Positions 32,342 to 40,854 of a DNA stretch of 64,000 nucleotides are shown piece by piece (the stretch's first letter is position 1; the number at the start of each line of letters is the position of its first letter). The position numbers and the translations under genes were made by a program. The notes beneath the pieces were generated by a model, which had not been told where the DNA came from, searched no databases, and saw nothing but the letters and a program-made list of their open reading frames with translations. Source of the DNA: VRUE01 sp963732225 (GTDB taxonomy: Bacteria; Actinomycetota; Thermoleophilia; Solirubrobacterales; 70-9); contig CAVSYR010000003.1 in the NCBI GenBank assembly GCA_963732225.1, positions 161,321-225,320 of the forward strand. The letters run 5' to 3'.

Positions 32342-33781
32342 TCAATGATCGGCGGCGCCGGCGGCGAGCTGGCGTTCCAGCTCGGCGGCGCGCTCGGAGT
32401 CGAAGAGGCTGAGCGCGACCGCGGTGGAGATCGAACGCAGGGTGGAGACGGCGAGCAGGCGGGGGTCGTTGGGCAGGCGCCGCGCCGACTCGGAGAGGAA
32501 CATCTCGGCCAGCACCGGCAGGTCGCGGCCGCCGGCGGTGCGCAGGACGTGCAGGACCGAGAGCGTGGCGCTGGCGTCGGAGGCGCGCTGGTCCCAGCTC
32601 CCCGGGCTCGGGGTGACGATGACCATGTGCGGTCGCGACTCGATCAGGCTGCGCGGCAGGTGATCGGTTTCGGTCGTCCTCGCCTCGACGAAGTGGATCT
32701 TCACCCCAGAAGGTTCGGCGCTGCCGAGGTAGCGGTCGAAGGCCTCGCGCGGCGCGATCATCGTCACCGCAAATGTCTCCGGGCCGACTTCGGCGAGATC
32801 CTCCATCAGTGCCGGTGCGTTGATTCCGCAGCCGACGATCGTCAGCCGCAGCGGTCCCTCCGCCCTGACCGAGGCCTTCCAGGCGGCGTCGACGAGCCTG
32901 GTGAACGGCTCGACGGCGCCGTGCTCGGCGACCCAGCCGGGCAGCTTCTCGAGTGCCGGTGGCCGCGTGATCGCCAGCCGCAGCACGGCGGAGACGGTGC
33001 GGTCGCCGACCACCGCGTCCCACTCGGGCGGGAAGAGCTCCCAGCTGGCGTCGACGTTGCGGCCGCGGCGGAAGAGCAGGCGCACCAGCGGGCTCGCCTC
33101 CTGCTCCTTGAGGTAGTCGAGCAGGGCGAGGCCCGCCTGCGTCACCTCGACGTCCGCAGCCTCGGCGGCGATCGGCCCGCTGGTCGATGGCATCAGCAGG
33201 ATCGCTCGCGCTCGCTCGGCCCCGGCCAGCTCGAAGCCCGAGTCGCCAGCGGTGTCGCCGAAGATCAGGTCGATCTTGAGGTCGCTGCCCGCGGCCTCTT
33301 CGAGGTCGTCGAGGATCTGTGCCCGCGAGTCGCGGGCGGACTCGGGCGCCAGCACGACGAGCCGGCTCAGCTCGGTCTCGAGCTGGGACTCGGAGGCGGC
33401 CGAGGCCGCCAGCGAGGCGAAGTCGACGCCGCCGATGACGAGCAGGTGGTCGCGGCAGCGGACCGGCCGGTCGGACTGGCCGAGCCGTTCCAGTGAGTTG
33501 GAGACCACCTCGGCGACGAAGGTGAAGAGCAGGCCGACGAGCAGGACCAAGCCGACGATCACCTGAAGCAGCCCGATCGTCCTTTCGGCGGCGTCGCTGT
33601 CGTCGTGCAGGCTGGACGGATCGAGCACGTGCAGGACTGCCGACCAGAGCGCCTCGCCAAAGTCGTCGAACTGGCCGAGCGCGTAGTGGGCGATCGCGGC
33701 GCTGCCCAATAGCACCAGCACCACCGCCGAGACCAGCAGGGCGACGCGCCTCGGCGTCGTCTCGGTGGCTCGTCTCAGCAT
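32342..33781 (-). CDS. CASTOR/POLLUX-like ion channel with RCK-type domains
   Basis: The 479-residue protein has two hydrophobic segments (about 13-33, 67-92) around a pore-loop-like region (FDDFGEALWSAVLHVLDPSSL). Two TrkA-N/RCK-like nucleotide-binding domains follow (HLLVIGGVDFASLAA near 110, and LRLTIVGCGINAPALMEDL near 310). The HVLDPSS...R...GLL-FTFVAEVVSN order fits the CASTOR/POLLUX and bacterial homologues rather than KtrA/KefC. Likely a ligand-gated cation channel; selectivity unknown. It starts at ATG 33781. Confidence 0.78.
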   Translation of the reverse strand: MLRRATETTPRRVALLVSAVVLVLLGSAAIAHYALGQFDDFGEALWSAVLHVLDPSSLHDDSDAAERTIGLLQVIVGLVLLVGLLFTFVAEVVSNSLERLGQSDRPVRCRDHLLVIGGVDFASLAASAASESQLETELSRLVVLAPESARDSRAQILDDLEEAAGSDLKIDLIFGDTAGDSGFELAGAERARAILLMPSTSGPIAAEAADVEVTQAGLALLDYLKEQEASPLVRLLFRRGRNVDASWELFPPEWDAVVGDRTVSAVLRLAITRPPALEKLPGWVAEHGAVEPFTRLVDAAWKASVRAEGPLRLTIVGCGINAPALMEDLAEVGPETFAVTMIAPREAFDRYLGSAEPSGVKIHFVEARTTETDHLPRSLIESRPHMVIVTPSPGSWDQRASDASATLSVLHVLRTAGGRDLPVLAEMFLSESARRLPNDPRLLAVSTLRSISTAVALSLFDSERAAELERQLAAGAADH

Positions 33782-33852
33782 TGCGCGTCTGAGCTTATGG
33801 GTCCGTATCGCGCCGCAAAGTCAGAGACCTGCCCGGATGGGAGACTGGCGGC

Positions 33853-34638
33853 GTGCTGGACGAGCGCTGGATCAAATCGCTGCATGTGGAGACGCTGCGC
33901 GAGGAGGAACTGCACGCCGGGCGGGAACCGCACGTGCTCTTCCAGGCCTCGACTATTGCGGCCCTACTCGAGGGCGCCTACGAGGGCGACCTCTCCTTCG
34001 CCGAGCTGGCCGAGCACGGCGACCTGGGGCTGGGGACGCTGGACGGGCTCGACGGCGAGATGATCGCCCTCGATGGCCGCTTCTATCGCGCCGATGTCGA
34101 CGGGAACGTCGCCGCGGTCGCCGCCGAGACGAAGACGCCGTTCGCGGTTGTGACCAGCTTCACGCCCTCACTCGACACGGAGATCGAAGGCCCGCTGGAG
34201 CACGATGAGTTGCTCGCCGAGCTCGACCGATTGATCCCGGTCGACGCCGTCTCCTGCGCGATCCGCATCGACGGGCGCTTCGAGCTGGTCCGCGCCCGCT
34301 CGGTGCCGCGCCAGAGCCCGCCATACCGGCCGCTGACAGAGGTTGTCGCCGAACAGCACGTCTTCGAGCTCGCCGACGTCACCGGAACGATGCTCGGCTT
34401 CCGCTTTCCCGCCTACGCCGAGGGGATCGAGGTCAGCGGCTACCACCTCCACTTCATCAGTGAGGACCGCAGCCGCGGCGGCCACGTGCTCGGCTCACGC
34501 GGCGCCGGGCGCCTGCGTGTCCGCGTCGACCCCTCCAGTGACCTCCACGTCGAGCTGCCGGCTGGCATCGAACTCGCCGATCCCGAACTCGCCTCGGCGA
34601 CCCACGCCGCGGTCGAAAGAGTCGAGCACGCGGGCTGA
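33853..34638 (+). CDS. budA: Alpha-acetolactate decarboxylase
   Basis: The 261-residue enzyme contains the signature GYHLHFISEDRSRGGHVL with the zinc-binding histidines, and ends with the PSSDLHVELP strand. It decarboxylates 2-acetolactate to acetoin in the butanediol branch. No acetolactate synthase or butanediol dehydrogenase lies nearby, so its use here (overflow of pyruvate carbon) is inferred. Start is GTG 33853; the region before it contains no clear Shine-Dalgarno. Confidence 0.9.
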   Translation: MLDERWIKSLHVETLREEELHAGREPHVLFQASTIAALLEGAYEGDLSFAELAEHGDLGLGTLDGLDGEMIALDGRFYRADVDGNVAAVAAETKTPFAVVTSFTPSLDTEIEGPLEHDELLAELDRLIPVDAVSCAIRIDGRFELVRARSVPRQSPPYRPLTEVVAEQHVFELADVTGTMLGFRFPAYAEGIEVSGYHLHFISEDRSRGGHVLGSRGAGRLRVRVDPSSDLHVELPAGIELADPELASATHAAVERVEHAG

Positions 34639-34647
34639 GGAGTCCGC

Positions 34648-35523
34648 TCAGGCGGCGTCGGCGAGGCGCTCGGCGAGCCAGAGGTCGCAGAGCCAGTCGG
34701 CCGGCTTGCCGCCCTTGCGGGCGACGGTGATCCCTGCCGGGCCACTCTCGACTTTCACTTGCTTGGAGCTTGCCGCGTACTCCCCGCAGATCTCCCGCAC
34801 GCTCACCTCACTGGTTTTGTCGCCAAGCCAGACGGAGACTTGCCGCCCGTGCCGCTCGCCGCTCAGCACCAGGGCGCCGTGGATCTTCGGCCCAACTCGG
34901 CCCGTCGTCGCTTCGCGCGTCTCAATACTGACCTTGGGTCGCTCCGTAACCTCGAGGCCGAGCGGTGCCATCGCCAGCCCGACCTTGTCGTAGGCGCTGT
35001 CCATCTCGCCGCCGGGGGCGAGGGCGCGGAAGCTGCCGTAGAGCGCCGCGATCACGATCAGCGGCCCGCCGATCAGCAGCGGTAGGAAGCTTTCGAAGAG
35101 GTAGATCGAGGGGACTGTGAGGAAGATCAGCAGCGTCACGATCATCCCCAGCCGCAGGCTGCGGCGACCGGCGTCCCACATCTGCGCACGCGCCTTGATC
35201 GCCTCGTTGTCGATCGGTTTCACCGCCAGCCCCGCCCAGAGCTCCTGTTCGCCCATGGTCGTCGGGTTCTCAATCCGCCCGCCGCCTTCAGCGACGGCCC
35301 GCTGCGCCGCCTTGGCATCGCCTCCGGCGACCCGCTCGAGGTCTGATCGCTGCAGGACGAAGAGGATCACCACGAAGACGGCGATCACGCCGAAGATCAA
35401 CGCCAGCGTTCCCTTCGGGTTCGCTTCGTTGCCGGCGGTCGAGGCGATCACGGCGACGGCGATCGCCACCACGACCACGCCGATCAGGCCGAAGAGCCCC
35501 GAACGCTTGAACCCGCCGGCCAT
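34648..35523 (-). CDS. Membrane protein of unknown function
   Basis: A 291-residue protein with two N-terminal hydrophobic segments (about 8-60), a soluble loop (60-120), two more (125-170) and a C-terminal beta-rich soluble domain (175-291: VSIETREATTGRVGPKIHGALVLSGERHGRQVSVWLGDKTSEVSV). No family is recognised. It lies downstream of a glycosyltransferase gene on the same strand with a 21-bp gap. TAGGCT lies 9 nt before its ATG. Confidence 0.65.
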   Translation of the reverse strand: MAGGFKRSGLFGLIGVVVVAIAVAVIASTAGNEANPKGTLALIFGVIAVFVVILFVLQRSDLERVAGGDAKAAQRAVAEGGGRIENPTTMGEQELWAGLAVKPIDNEAIKARAQMWDAGRRSLRLGMIVTLLIFLTVPSIYLFESFLPLLIGGPLIVIAALYGSFRALAPGGEMDSAYDKVGLAMAPLGLEVTERPKVSIETREATTGRVGPKIHGALVLSGERHGRQVSVWLGDKTSEVSVREICGEYAASSKQVKVESGPAGITVARKGGKPADWLCDLWLAERLADAA

Positions 35524-35544
35524 TGCGGCGCCAGCCTACAGCGC

Positions 35545-37074
35545 TCAGCAGTGCTTATAGAGGACCCAGGAATCGTTGCTCGCGACCTTTTCGAAGCGGT
35601 GTGGCACCGTGAGCTTGAAGCGAGTCGGATCGTTGGGATCGAGGATGAAGTTGTGGATCACGAAGGGGCTGGCCGGCTTGAGGAAGTAGCCCCGGCCGGG
35701 CACCTGCTCCTCGCTGGCGCTGACGATCTGGGTCGGCTTGACGTCGAGGTTGAAGGCAAGCCGGGGGATCGCGCGGTGATTCGGCACCGCCACCTTTCCG
35801 CAGAGGGGCTCGGCGAAGGCGCCCGAATCGGCGAGGTCGCTGAGGTCGCGCTCGATCTTGCCTTGGTCGGCGAGGTCGCTGTGGACGGTCGAGTCGAGGT
35901 CCCACTGGTTGGGCAGCCAGAGCACGAACATCAGCACGACGAGGCCGGCGAAGATCTGCCAGCGACGGCGCCAAGGGTGGCCGGCGTCGAGCAAGCGCCA
36001 GCCGAGCAGGCCGACGGCGACGAAGATCGCCAGGATCGCGCCGCCGAGCATCGTGTAGCGGGCGATGATCGCCAGACCGGCGGCGGCGAGCAGGGCGAAG
36101 GCGGCGAGCGCGAGCACCACTGCGGCGATGCCCAGCGTCGAGCGGCGGCGCAAGAACGCGAAGCCGAGCACTATGCCGCCGGCAGCGCCGACCATGCCGG
36201 GCCACTGCATCACTTCGCCGAGAGCGCGAGGGCCCCAGAGGATGAGGTCGACCGGACCCGTATGGCGCTTCAGTGTGTCGACGGTTTCCTGGGTACCGGT
36301 CAGGGAGTAGAGGAAGTTGCCGGTGGTGATCCCGTCGAACAGCAGCCAGAGGATGGGCGCGGCCAGGGCGAGGGCAACCAGGCCCAGGCCGCGAGGGGAG
36401 ACGAGGATGCCCCTCGCCCGTCCAAGTGCCGGCCTAATTAGGCCGGCACTTTGAGTATCCGCCCGTTCGAGGGGCATCCTCGTCTCCCCTTCGGGACCGT
36501 CCGGGAAGCGCTCGGGCCACAGCGCTAGATAGGCCAGATACGCGAGCGAGAACCCCCAGGCCTCAGGACGCAGCAGGCCCGCAAAGGCGAGCAGGGTCAG
36601 GACCGGCCAGCCGGCGCGGGGCTTCCTGCTCTCTATGACTAGTGCCCCCAGGACCAGGGCGATGTAGGGGACGTCGACGTAGGCGCGCAGGCCGTTGGAG
36701 AGGAAGGGAGCACGGGTTAGGACGATCAGCGCGGCGACGGCGCCGATCGGGCGGTCAAACCAGAGGGAGCCGAGGCGGTAGACGAGGTAGCCGACCAGGC
36801 CGAGTGAAAGGTAGGCGACGATCATCGTCACGGTGATCGCGCCGTCGCCAAGCGGCGTCGTCACGGCGCCGAGCAGGTCGGCGAGTGGGTGGGGCGTGGG
36901 GGGCAGGGCGGCGCCGTAGTCAGGGCTAACCCCGTGCGCCAGTTCGCGTCCCCAGACGAGTGCGTAGATCGTGTCGTAATTGGGGAAGCCCGTCGGGAAG
37001 AGGATCAGCAGGGCAGCGCCGACGGCACCAATCCAGGCGAGGGGAATCAGCCAGTTGCGGGCCCGCTGCGGCAC
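35545..37074 (-). CDS. Multi-pass membrane glycosyltransferase (GT39/GT-C-like)
   Basis: A 509-residue protein with about 11 hydrophobic helices. FPTGFPNYDTIYALVWGRELAHG near residues 27-50 carries the lumenal Asp of GT-C enzymes (NYDT), followed by the first periplasmic loop. It probably transfers a sugar from a polyprenyl-phosphate donor on the outer membrane face. TACCGT lies 6 nt before GTG 37074. A 97-bp perfect inverted-repeat element lies inside the gene (36394-36490) and is translated as PEGETRMPLERADTQ...LGRARGILVSPRG in a cytosolic or external loop (around residues 195-230). Confidence 0.78.
   Translation of the reverse strand: MPQRARNWLIPLAWIGAVGAALLILFPTGFPNYDTIYALVWGRELAHGVSPDYGAALPPTPHPLADLLGAVTTPLGDGAITVTMIVAYLSLGLVGYLVYRLGSLWFDRPIGAVAALIVLTRAPFLSNGLRAYVDVPYIALVLGALVIESRKPRAGWPVLTLLAFAGLLRPEAWGFSLAYLAYLALWPERFPDGPEGETRMPLERADTQSAGLIRPALGRARGILVSPRGLGLVALALAAPILWLLFDGITTGNFLYSLTGTQETVDTLKRHTGPVDLILWGPRALGEVMQWPGMVGAAGGIVLGFAFLRRRSTLGIAAVVLALAAFALLAAAGLAIIARYTMLGGAILAIFVAVGLLGWRLLDAGHPWRRRWQIFAGLVVLMFVLWLPNQWDLDSTVHSDLADQGKIERDLSDLADSGAFAEPLCGKVAVPNHRAIPRLAFNLDVKPTQIVSASEEQVPGRGYFLKPASPFVIHNFILDPNDPTRFKLTVPHRFEKVASNDSWVLYKHC
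36394..36490. repeat. 97-bp nested perfect inverted repeat inside a glycosyltransferase gene
   Basis: Outer arms of 23 bp (36394-36416 and 36468-36490) are exactly complementary; inside lies a 28-bp perfect palindrome (36424-36451, core CCTAATTAGG). The gene stays open through it. It resembles a REP/palindromic-element insertion into coding sequence, and could alternatively fold as mRNA hairpin. Confidence 0.85.
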
Positions 37075-37104
37075 CGGCGCACGGTATCGGTGCCCGCTCC
37101 ACGG

Positions 37105-37151
37105 AGGTGCAACGCTTTGTTCCCCTCATAGGACCACAACGCGTTGCACCT
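37105..37151. repeat. Inverted repeat between divergent glycosyltransferase gene and dnaX
   Basis: AGGTGCAACGC (37105-37115) and its exact complement GCGTTGCACCT (37141-37151) flank 25 nt; a smaller palindrome (CAACGCGTTG) sits at the right side. It lies upstream of both promoters and may be an operator, or another element copy. Confidence 0.6.
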
Positions 37152-37191
37152 ATGGTCGGGCCGCCGATCGCTCGCGGATACACTGGCTGCG

Positions 37192-39132
37192 GTGCCGCCG
37201 TCCAGCGACTCGATCTCTCTTTATCGCCGCCACCGCCCCGGTTCGTTCGACGAGGTGGTGGGCCAGCAGCACGTCGTGCGCACCCTGCGCAACGCGGTCG
37301 AGCAGGGCAAGGTCCACCACGCCTACCTCTTCGTCGGCTCGCGCGGAACCGGCAAGACCTCGATGGCGAAGATCCTCGCCCGCTCGCTCAACTGCGAGCG
37401 CGGCGGTCCGACGGTGACGCCCTGTGGCGAATGCGAATCGTGCACGACGATCGCCGCCGGCTCCTCGATCGACGTGATCGAGATGGACGCCGCCTCCAAC
37501 CGCTCGGTCGACGACGTGCGCGATCTGCGCGAGCGCGTCGCCTACGCGCCCACCGGCGGCCGCTGGAAGGTGTACATCCTCGACGAGGCGCACATGCTGA
37601 CCAAGGAGGCCTGGAACGCCTTCCTCAAGACGCTCGAGGAGCCGCCGCCCAACACCGTCTTCGTCCTCGCCACCACCGAGGCGCACAAGGTGATGCCGAC
37701 GATTGCCGACCGCTGCCAGCGCTTCGACTTCCAGCGCCCCTCGCTGGAGCAGATCTCCGAGGTGCTGAACCGCGTTGCCGCGGCCGAGCAGATCGAGGCC
37801 GAGGACGCCGCCGTGGCGATGATCGCCCGCTCCGCCTCGGGCAGCTTCCGCGACGCGCTCGGCACCCTCGACCAGCTGGTCGCCTTCGGCGGCAACCAGG
37901 TCATGCTCGAAGACGTGCTGGAGCTGCTCGGGGCCGCCGATGCCGAGCTGCTCTTCGACGCGGTCGACGCGGTGATCGCCGAGGACCCCAAGGGGGTCCT
38001 GCTCGGGGTCGAGAAGATGGCCCGCTCCGGCCGCGACCCCGCCCAGTTCGCCCGCGACCTGCTCGCCCACCTGCGCCACCTCCTGGTCACCCAGACGGTC
38101 GGCGAGGTGCCCAACACCTTTGTAGTGACGGCAACTGACGCCGAGCGATTGAGTGCCCAAGCCAACGCGATCGGCGCAGCCACCCTTGTTCGCACCATCG
38201 ATGAGCTGGCGAACGCGCTGACCTCGGTGCGCGAGGGAGACGATGCGCGCATGGCCGTTGAGATCGCACTCTTGAAGGCAGCCCGACCAGATCTTGACCC
38301 CTCGATGGAGGGTCTACTGAGGCGTATAGAGAGACTCGAGCAAGGGACGATTACGCCTCGGGCCGCGGGTCCTGTCGCCGCAGGGGACCCACCGCCCCCT
38401 CCGGTCGCTAAAGCGTCCTCAGGGGCGGTACCCCCTACGACGCCACCCCCGGCAGAGACGCCACCTATTGACGAGCCCACGCCCGAGGCGTCAGCAGGTA
38501 GCTCCAACGAGCCCGAGGCGCCGACGATCAGCTCTGAAGAATCCGGGACTTCGACGAACACCTCCGAACCGGCCCAGCCCGAGTCCGCTGTCGAGAGCTC
38601 CGAGCAGCCCGACCCAGTGGAGAGATTCAGGGACGCCGAGACTGAGCCGTCTGACGAGGACGCGGCTCCTGCGGGTGGCGCGGTAGGGGGGACCACCCCT
38701 GAGGACGCTTTAGCGACCGGAAGGGGTGGGGGGTCCCCTGCCGTGACAGGACCCGCGGGCCAGTTGGACCTCGAGCAGATCGTCAACACCTGGCCTTCCG
38801 TCCTGGACAAGCTCCGCGAGACTAGTCCTGCTTTGGCCGCAACTTTCGACGGGGCCCGTCCCGTGTCGTTGGACGCCGAGGAGGGCCTCAAGGTCGGGTT
38901 CCCGGCCGAGCTGACGTTCAACAAGCGCAAGGCGGAGACGTCGGAGAAGCGGGAGTTGATGGCGGACGTAATCGAGGATGTGTTGGGGGAGAGGTTGCGT
39001 CCCACTTACGTACTGCTCGAGGACGAGCCGGCCGCGCCCGAGGAAGAGTCACAGGACTCCGACCGCGAGATCGATCACGATGCGCTGGTGGAGAAGCTGA
39101 AGAGCGAGTTCGACGCGGAGGAGGTCGGCTGA
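37192..39132 (+). CDS. dnaX: DNA polymerase III subunits gamma and tau
   Basis: The 646-residue clamp-loader ATPase has the AAA+ Walker A (GSRGTGKTS, about 49-57), zinc-ribbon cysteines (NCERGG...CGECESC, 68-82), Walker B DEAH (about 130), and sensor/DRC segments (ADRCQRF). A long Pro/Ser/Glu/Ala-rich linker (~385-525) precedes the tau C-terminal domain. Start GTG 37192: the protein then begins MPPSSDSISLYRRHRPG, the normal start. TACACT ends 7 nt upstream, a likely leaderless promoter. The linker contains a long inverted repeat readable on both strands. ybaB and recR follow in the usual order. Confidence 0.95.
   Translation: MPPSSDSISLYRRHRPGSFDEVVGQQHVVRTLRNAVEQGKVHHAYLFVGSRGTGKTSMAKILARSLNCERGGPTVTPCGECESCTTIAAGSSIDVIEMDAASNRSVDDVRDLRERVAYAPTGGRWKVYILDEAHMLTKEAWNAFLKTLEEPPPNTVFVLATTEAHKVMPTIADRCQRFDFQRPSLEQISEVLNRVAAAEQIEAEDAAVAMIARSASGSFRDALGTLDQLVAFGGNQVMLEDVLELLGAADAELLFDAVDAVIAEDPKGVLLGVEKMARSGRDPAQFARDLLAHLRHLLVTQTVGEVPNTFVVTATDAERLSAQANAIGAATLVRTIDELANALTSVREGDDARMAVEIALLKAARPDLDPSMEGLLRRIERLEQGTITPRAAGPVAAGDPPPPPVAKASSGAVPPTTPPPAETPPIDEPTPEASAGSSNEPEAPTISSEESGTSTNTSEPAQPESAVESSEQPDPVERFRDAETEPSDEDAAPAGGAVGGTTPEDALATGRGGGSPAVTGPAGQLDLEQIVNTWPSVLDKLRETSPALAATFDGARPVSLDAEEGLKVGFPAELTFNKRKAETSEKRELMADVIEDVLGERLRPTYVLLEDEPAAPEEESQDSDREIDHDALVEKLKSEFDAEEVG
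38361..38761. repeat. Long inverted repeat (about 86-bp arms) in the dnaX linker
   Basis: Arms 38361-38446 and 38675-38761 are inverted and roughly 88-90% identical by eye, with a perfect core of about 25 bp containing CGCTAAAGCG. About 228 bp separate them. Forward frame encodes GDPPPPPVAKASSGAVPPT in one arm. The reverse strand of the other arm encodes almost the same peptide, GDPPPLPVAKASSGVVPPT. Both orientations keep open frames. Confidence 0.85.
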
Positions 39133-39467
39133 TGGCTAGGGGTGGACCCGGTGGTGGCTTTGACGTAAATGCGCTGATGAAACAAGCGCAGAAGATGCAG
39201 GACGAGATGCTGCAGGCGCAGGAGTCGCTCAAGGACGAGGTGGTCGAGGCCAGCGCCGGGGGCGGCATGGTCAAAGTCAAGATGGGCGGCGACCTGACCC
39301 TGCGCGAGATCGTCATCGACCCGGAGGCGATCGACCCCGAGGACGCCGAGATGCTCGCCGAGATGGTGCAGGCGGCGGTCAATGAGGGCCTGCGCGCCGC
39401 GCAGCAGCTGGCCGAGTCGAAAATGGGCGGGATCACCGGAGGCCTTGGCGGCCTCCCCGGAATGTGA
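39132..39467 (+). CDS. ybaB: YbaB/EbfC family nucleoid-associated protein
   Basis: A 111-residue protein: Met-rich start with a Gly segment, then the family helix NALMKQAQKMQDEMLQAQESLKDEVVEASAGGGMVKVKMGGDLTL and VIDPEAID, and a Gly-rich tail. It forms dimers that bind and bridge DNA. ATG overlaps the dnaX TGA, and its TGA overlaps the recR GTG, so the three genes are coupled. Confidence 0.93.
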   Translation: MARGGPGGGFDVNALMKQAQKMQDEMLQAQESLKDEVVEASAGGGMVKVKMGGDLTLREIVIDPEAIDPEDAEMLAEMVQAAVNEGLRAAQQLAESKMGGITGGLGGLPGM

Positions 39468-40066
39468 GCGCCGAGGGACCGGCGCCACTGGCGCGCCTCG
39501 TCGCCGAGCTCTCGCGACTGCCGGGGATCGGCCAGCGCACGGCGCAGCGGCTCGCCTTCCACATCCTCCGCGCTCCCGACGAAGAGGCCGCGGCGCTCTC
39601 GGCGGCGATCACCGAGGTGAAGGAGAAGGTCGGGCTCTGTGAGGAGTGCTTCAACCTCGCCGAGGGCCCCCGCTGCCGGATCTGCGCCGATCCCAATCGC
39701 GACCGGACGACGATCTGCGTGGTCGAGGAGCCCGCCGACGTGATCCCGATCGAGCGCACCCACGAGTACCGTGGCCTCTACCACGTGCTCGGCGGTGCCC
39801 TTTCCCCAATCGACGGGATCGACGCCGAGGACCTGAAGATCGCCGAGCTGCTGCGCCGGGTCGGCAACGGTGGGGTCCAGGAGGTCGTCCTCGCCACCAA
39901 CCCGACGACCACCGGCGAGGCGACCGCGCTGCACATCGCCGAGCGCCTGCGCGACCAGGTCTCGGTCACTCGCCTCGCCAGCGGCCTGCCGGTTGGCGCC
40001 GACCTCGAGCACGCCGACGAGGTGACGCTGGGCAAGGCCTTCGCCGGCCGCCGCAGCCTCGACTAG
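39464..40066 (+). CDS. recR: Recombination protein RecR
   Basis: The 200-residue protein has the helix-hairpin-helix (LSRLPGIGQRTAQRLAFHIL), a C4 zinc finger (CEECFNLAEGPRCRIC) and a TOPRIM domain (VVEEPADVIPIERT, then IDAEDLKI). With RecFO it loads RecA at gaps. Start GTG 39464 overlaps the ybaB stop (GTGA). Complete and canonical. Confidence 0.95.
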   Translation: MSAEGPAPLARLVAELSRLPGIGQRTAQRLAFHILRAPDEEAAALSAAITEVKEKVGLCEECFNLAEGPRCRICADPNRDRTTICVVEEPADVIPIERTHEYRGLYHVLGGALSPIDGIDAEDLKIAELLRRVGNGGVQEVVLATNPTTTGEATALHIAERLRDQVSVTRLASGLPVGADLEHADEVTLGKAFAGRRSLD

Positions 40067-40200
40067 ACGGGGTTCAATTTTCGTCCATTGGGGCCGTGAC
40101 AAAACATTGCGGTCGCGGACAAACTGACTAGACATCTGTCGGTGCGCAAATAGCGAGATTTCACGGTCCTGCCGTCCGTTGCTTTCGAGAAGGTCTTCTG

Positions 40201-40854
40201 GTGACGACTCAGGCTCCGACAAGGGACGCAGCAAGCGGGGATTCGCCGATTGGTCAAGTTGCCCGTGAGGCCTTTGTGGAAGCGGCGCAGAAACTGGCCG
40301 AGGAGTTTGGCTCGGTGACCGCGACGGCGGTTGCGGCTGTCCGCGAGGCCCAGCCGGTCGTACCCGCCCCCCGGCCACAGGCCGAGGTTCACGCGAGTCT
40401 CTTCCAGCCCGGCCACATGCGCCGCCGCCTCGATCAGCTGATCGAAGAGAACAAGCGCTACGAGCACCCCTTCAGCCTCGTCGTCTTCGACGTCGACGGC
40501 CCCGGCGCCCGTGAGAGCGACGACAAGGAGACAATTCTCGCCGTCGTCGGCGCTGGTCTGCGCGACAGCGTCCGCCTGGTCGATGAGGCCTTCCGGCTCG
40601 AGGAGAACGGACTCTGCGTGCTGGCCCCCAACCAGTCGACGGTCGGGGGGGTGCAGATGACCGAGCGCTTGCTGCGCATGCTCGACGAACTCGAGGCCGC
40701 GGGGGGGCTGAAGATCTCCATCTCCGCTGGCGTTGTCGCCTGCCCCGAGCACGGCAATGACGCCGAGGAACTGCTGCGCAAGGCCGACGAGGCGATGTGG
40801 CGAGCCCGTGCGGTGGGCCAGCCGGTAGGCGTCGGCGCCTTGCAAGATCGCTGA
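40201..40854 (+). CDS. GGDEF-like protein with degenerate active site
   Basis: A 217-residue protein with N-terminal ~65 residues of Ala/Gln-rich sequence and a GGDEF-like domain (about 70-210). The expected GG(D/E)EF loop is replaced by FRLEENGLCVLAPN, and GVVACPEHGNDAEELLRKADEAMWRARAVG is kept at the C-terminus. It is unlikely to make c-di-GMP; a nucleotide-sensing or partner role is possible. Start GTG 40201 is preceded by AGAAGG. Its stop overlaps a perfect palindrome serving the next gene. Confidence 0.75.
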   Translation: MTTQAPTRDAASGDSPIGQVAREAFVEAAQKLAEEFGSVTATAVAAVREAQPVVPAPRPQAEVHASLFQPGHMRRRLDQLIEENKRYEHPFSLVVFDVDGPGARESDDKETILAVVGAGLRDSVRLVDEAFRLEENGLCVLAPNQSTVGGVQMTERLLRMLDELEAAGGLKISISAGVVACPEHGNDAEELLRKADEAMWRARAVGQPVGVGALQDR

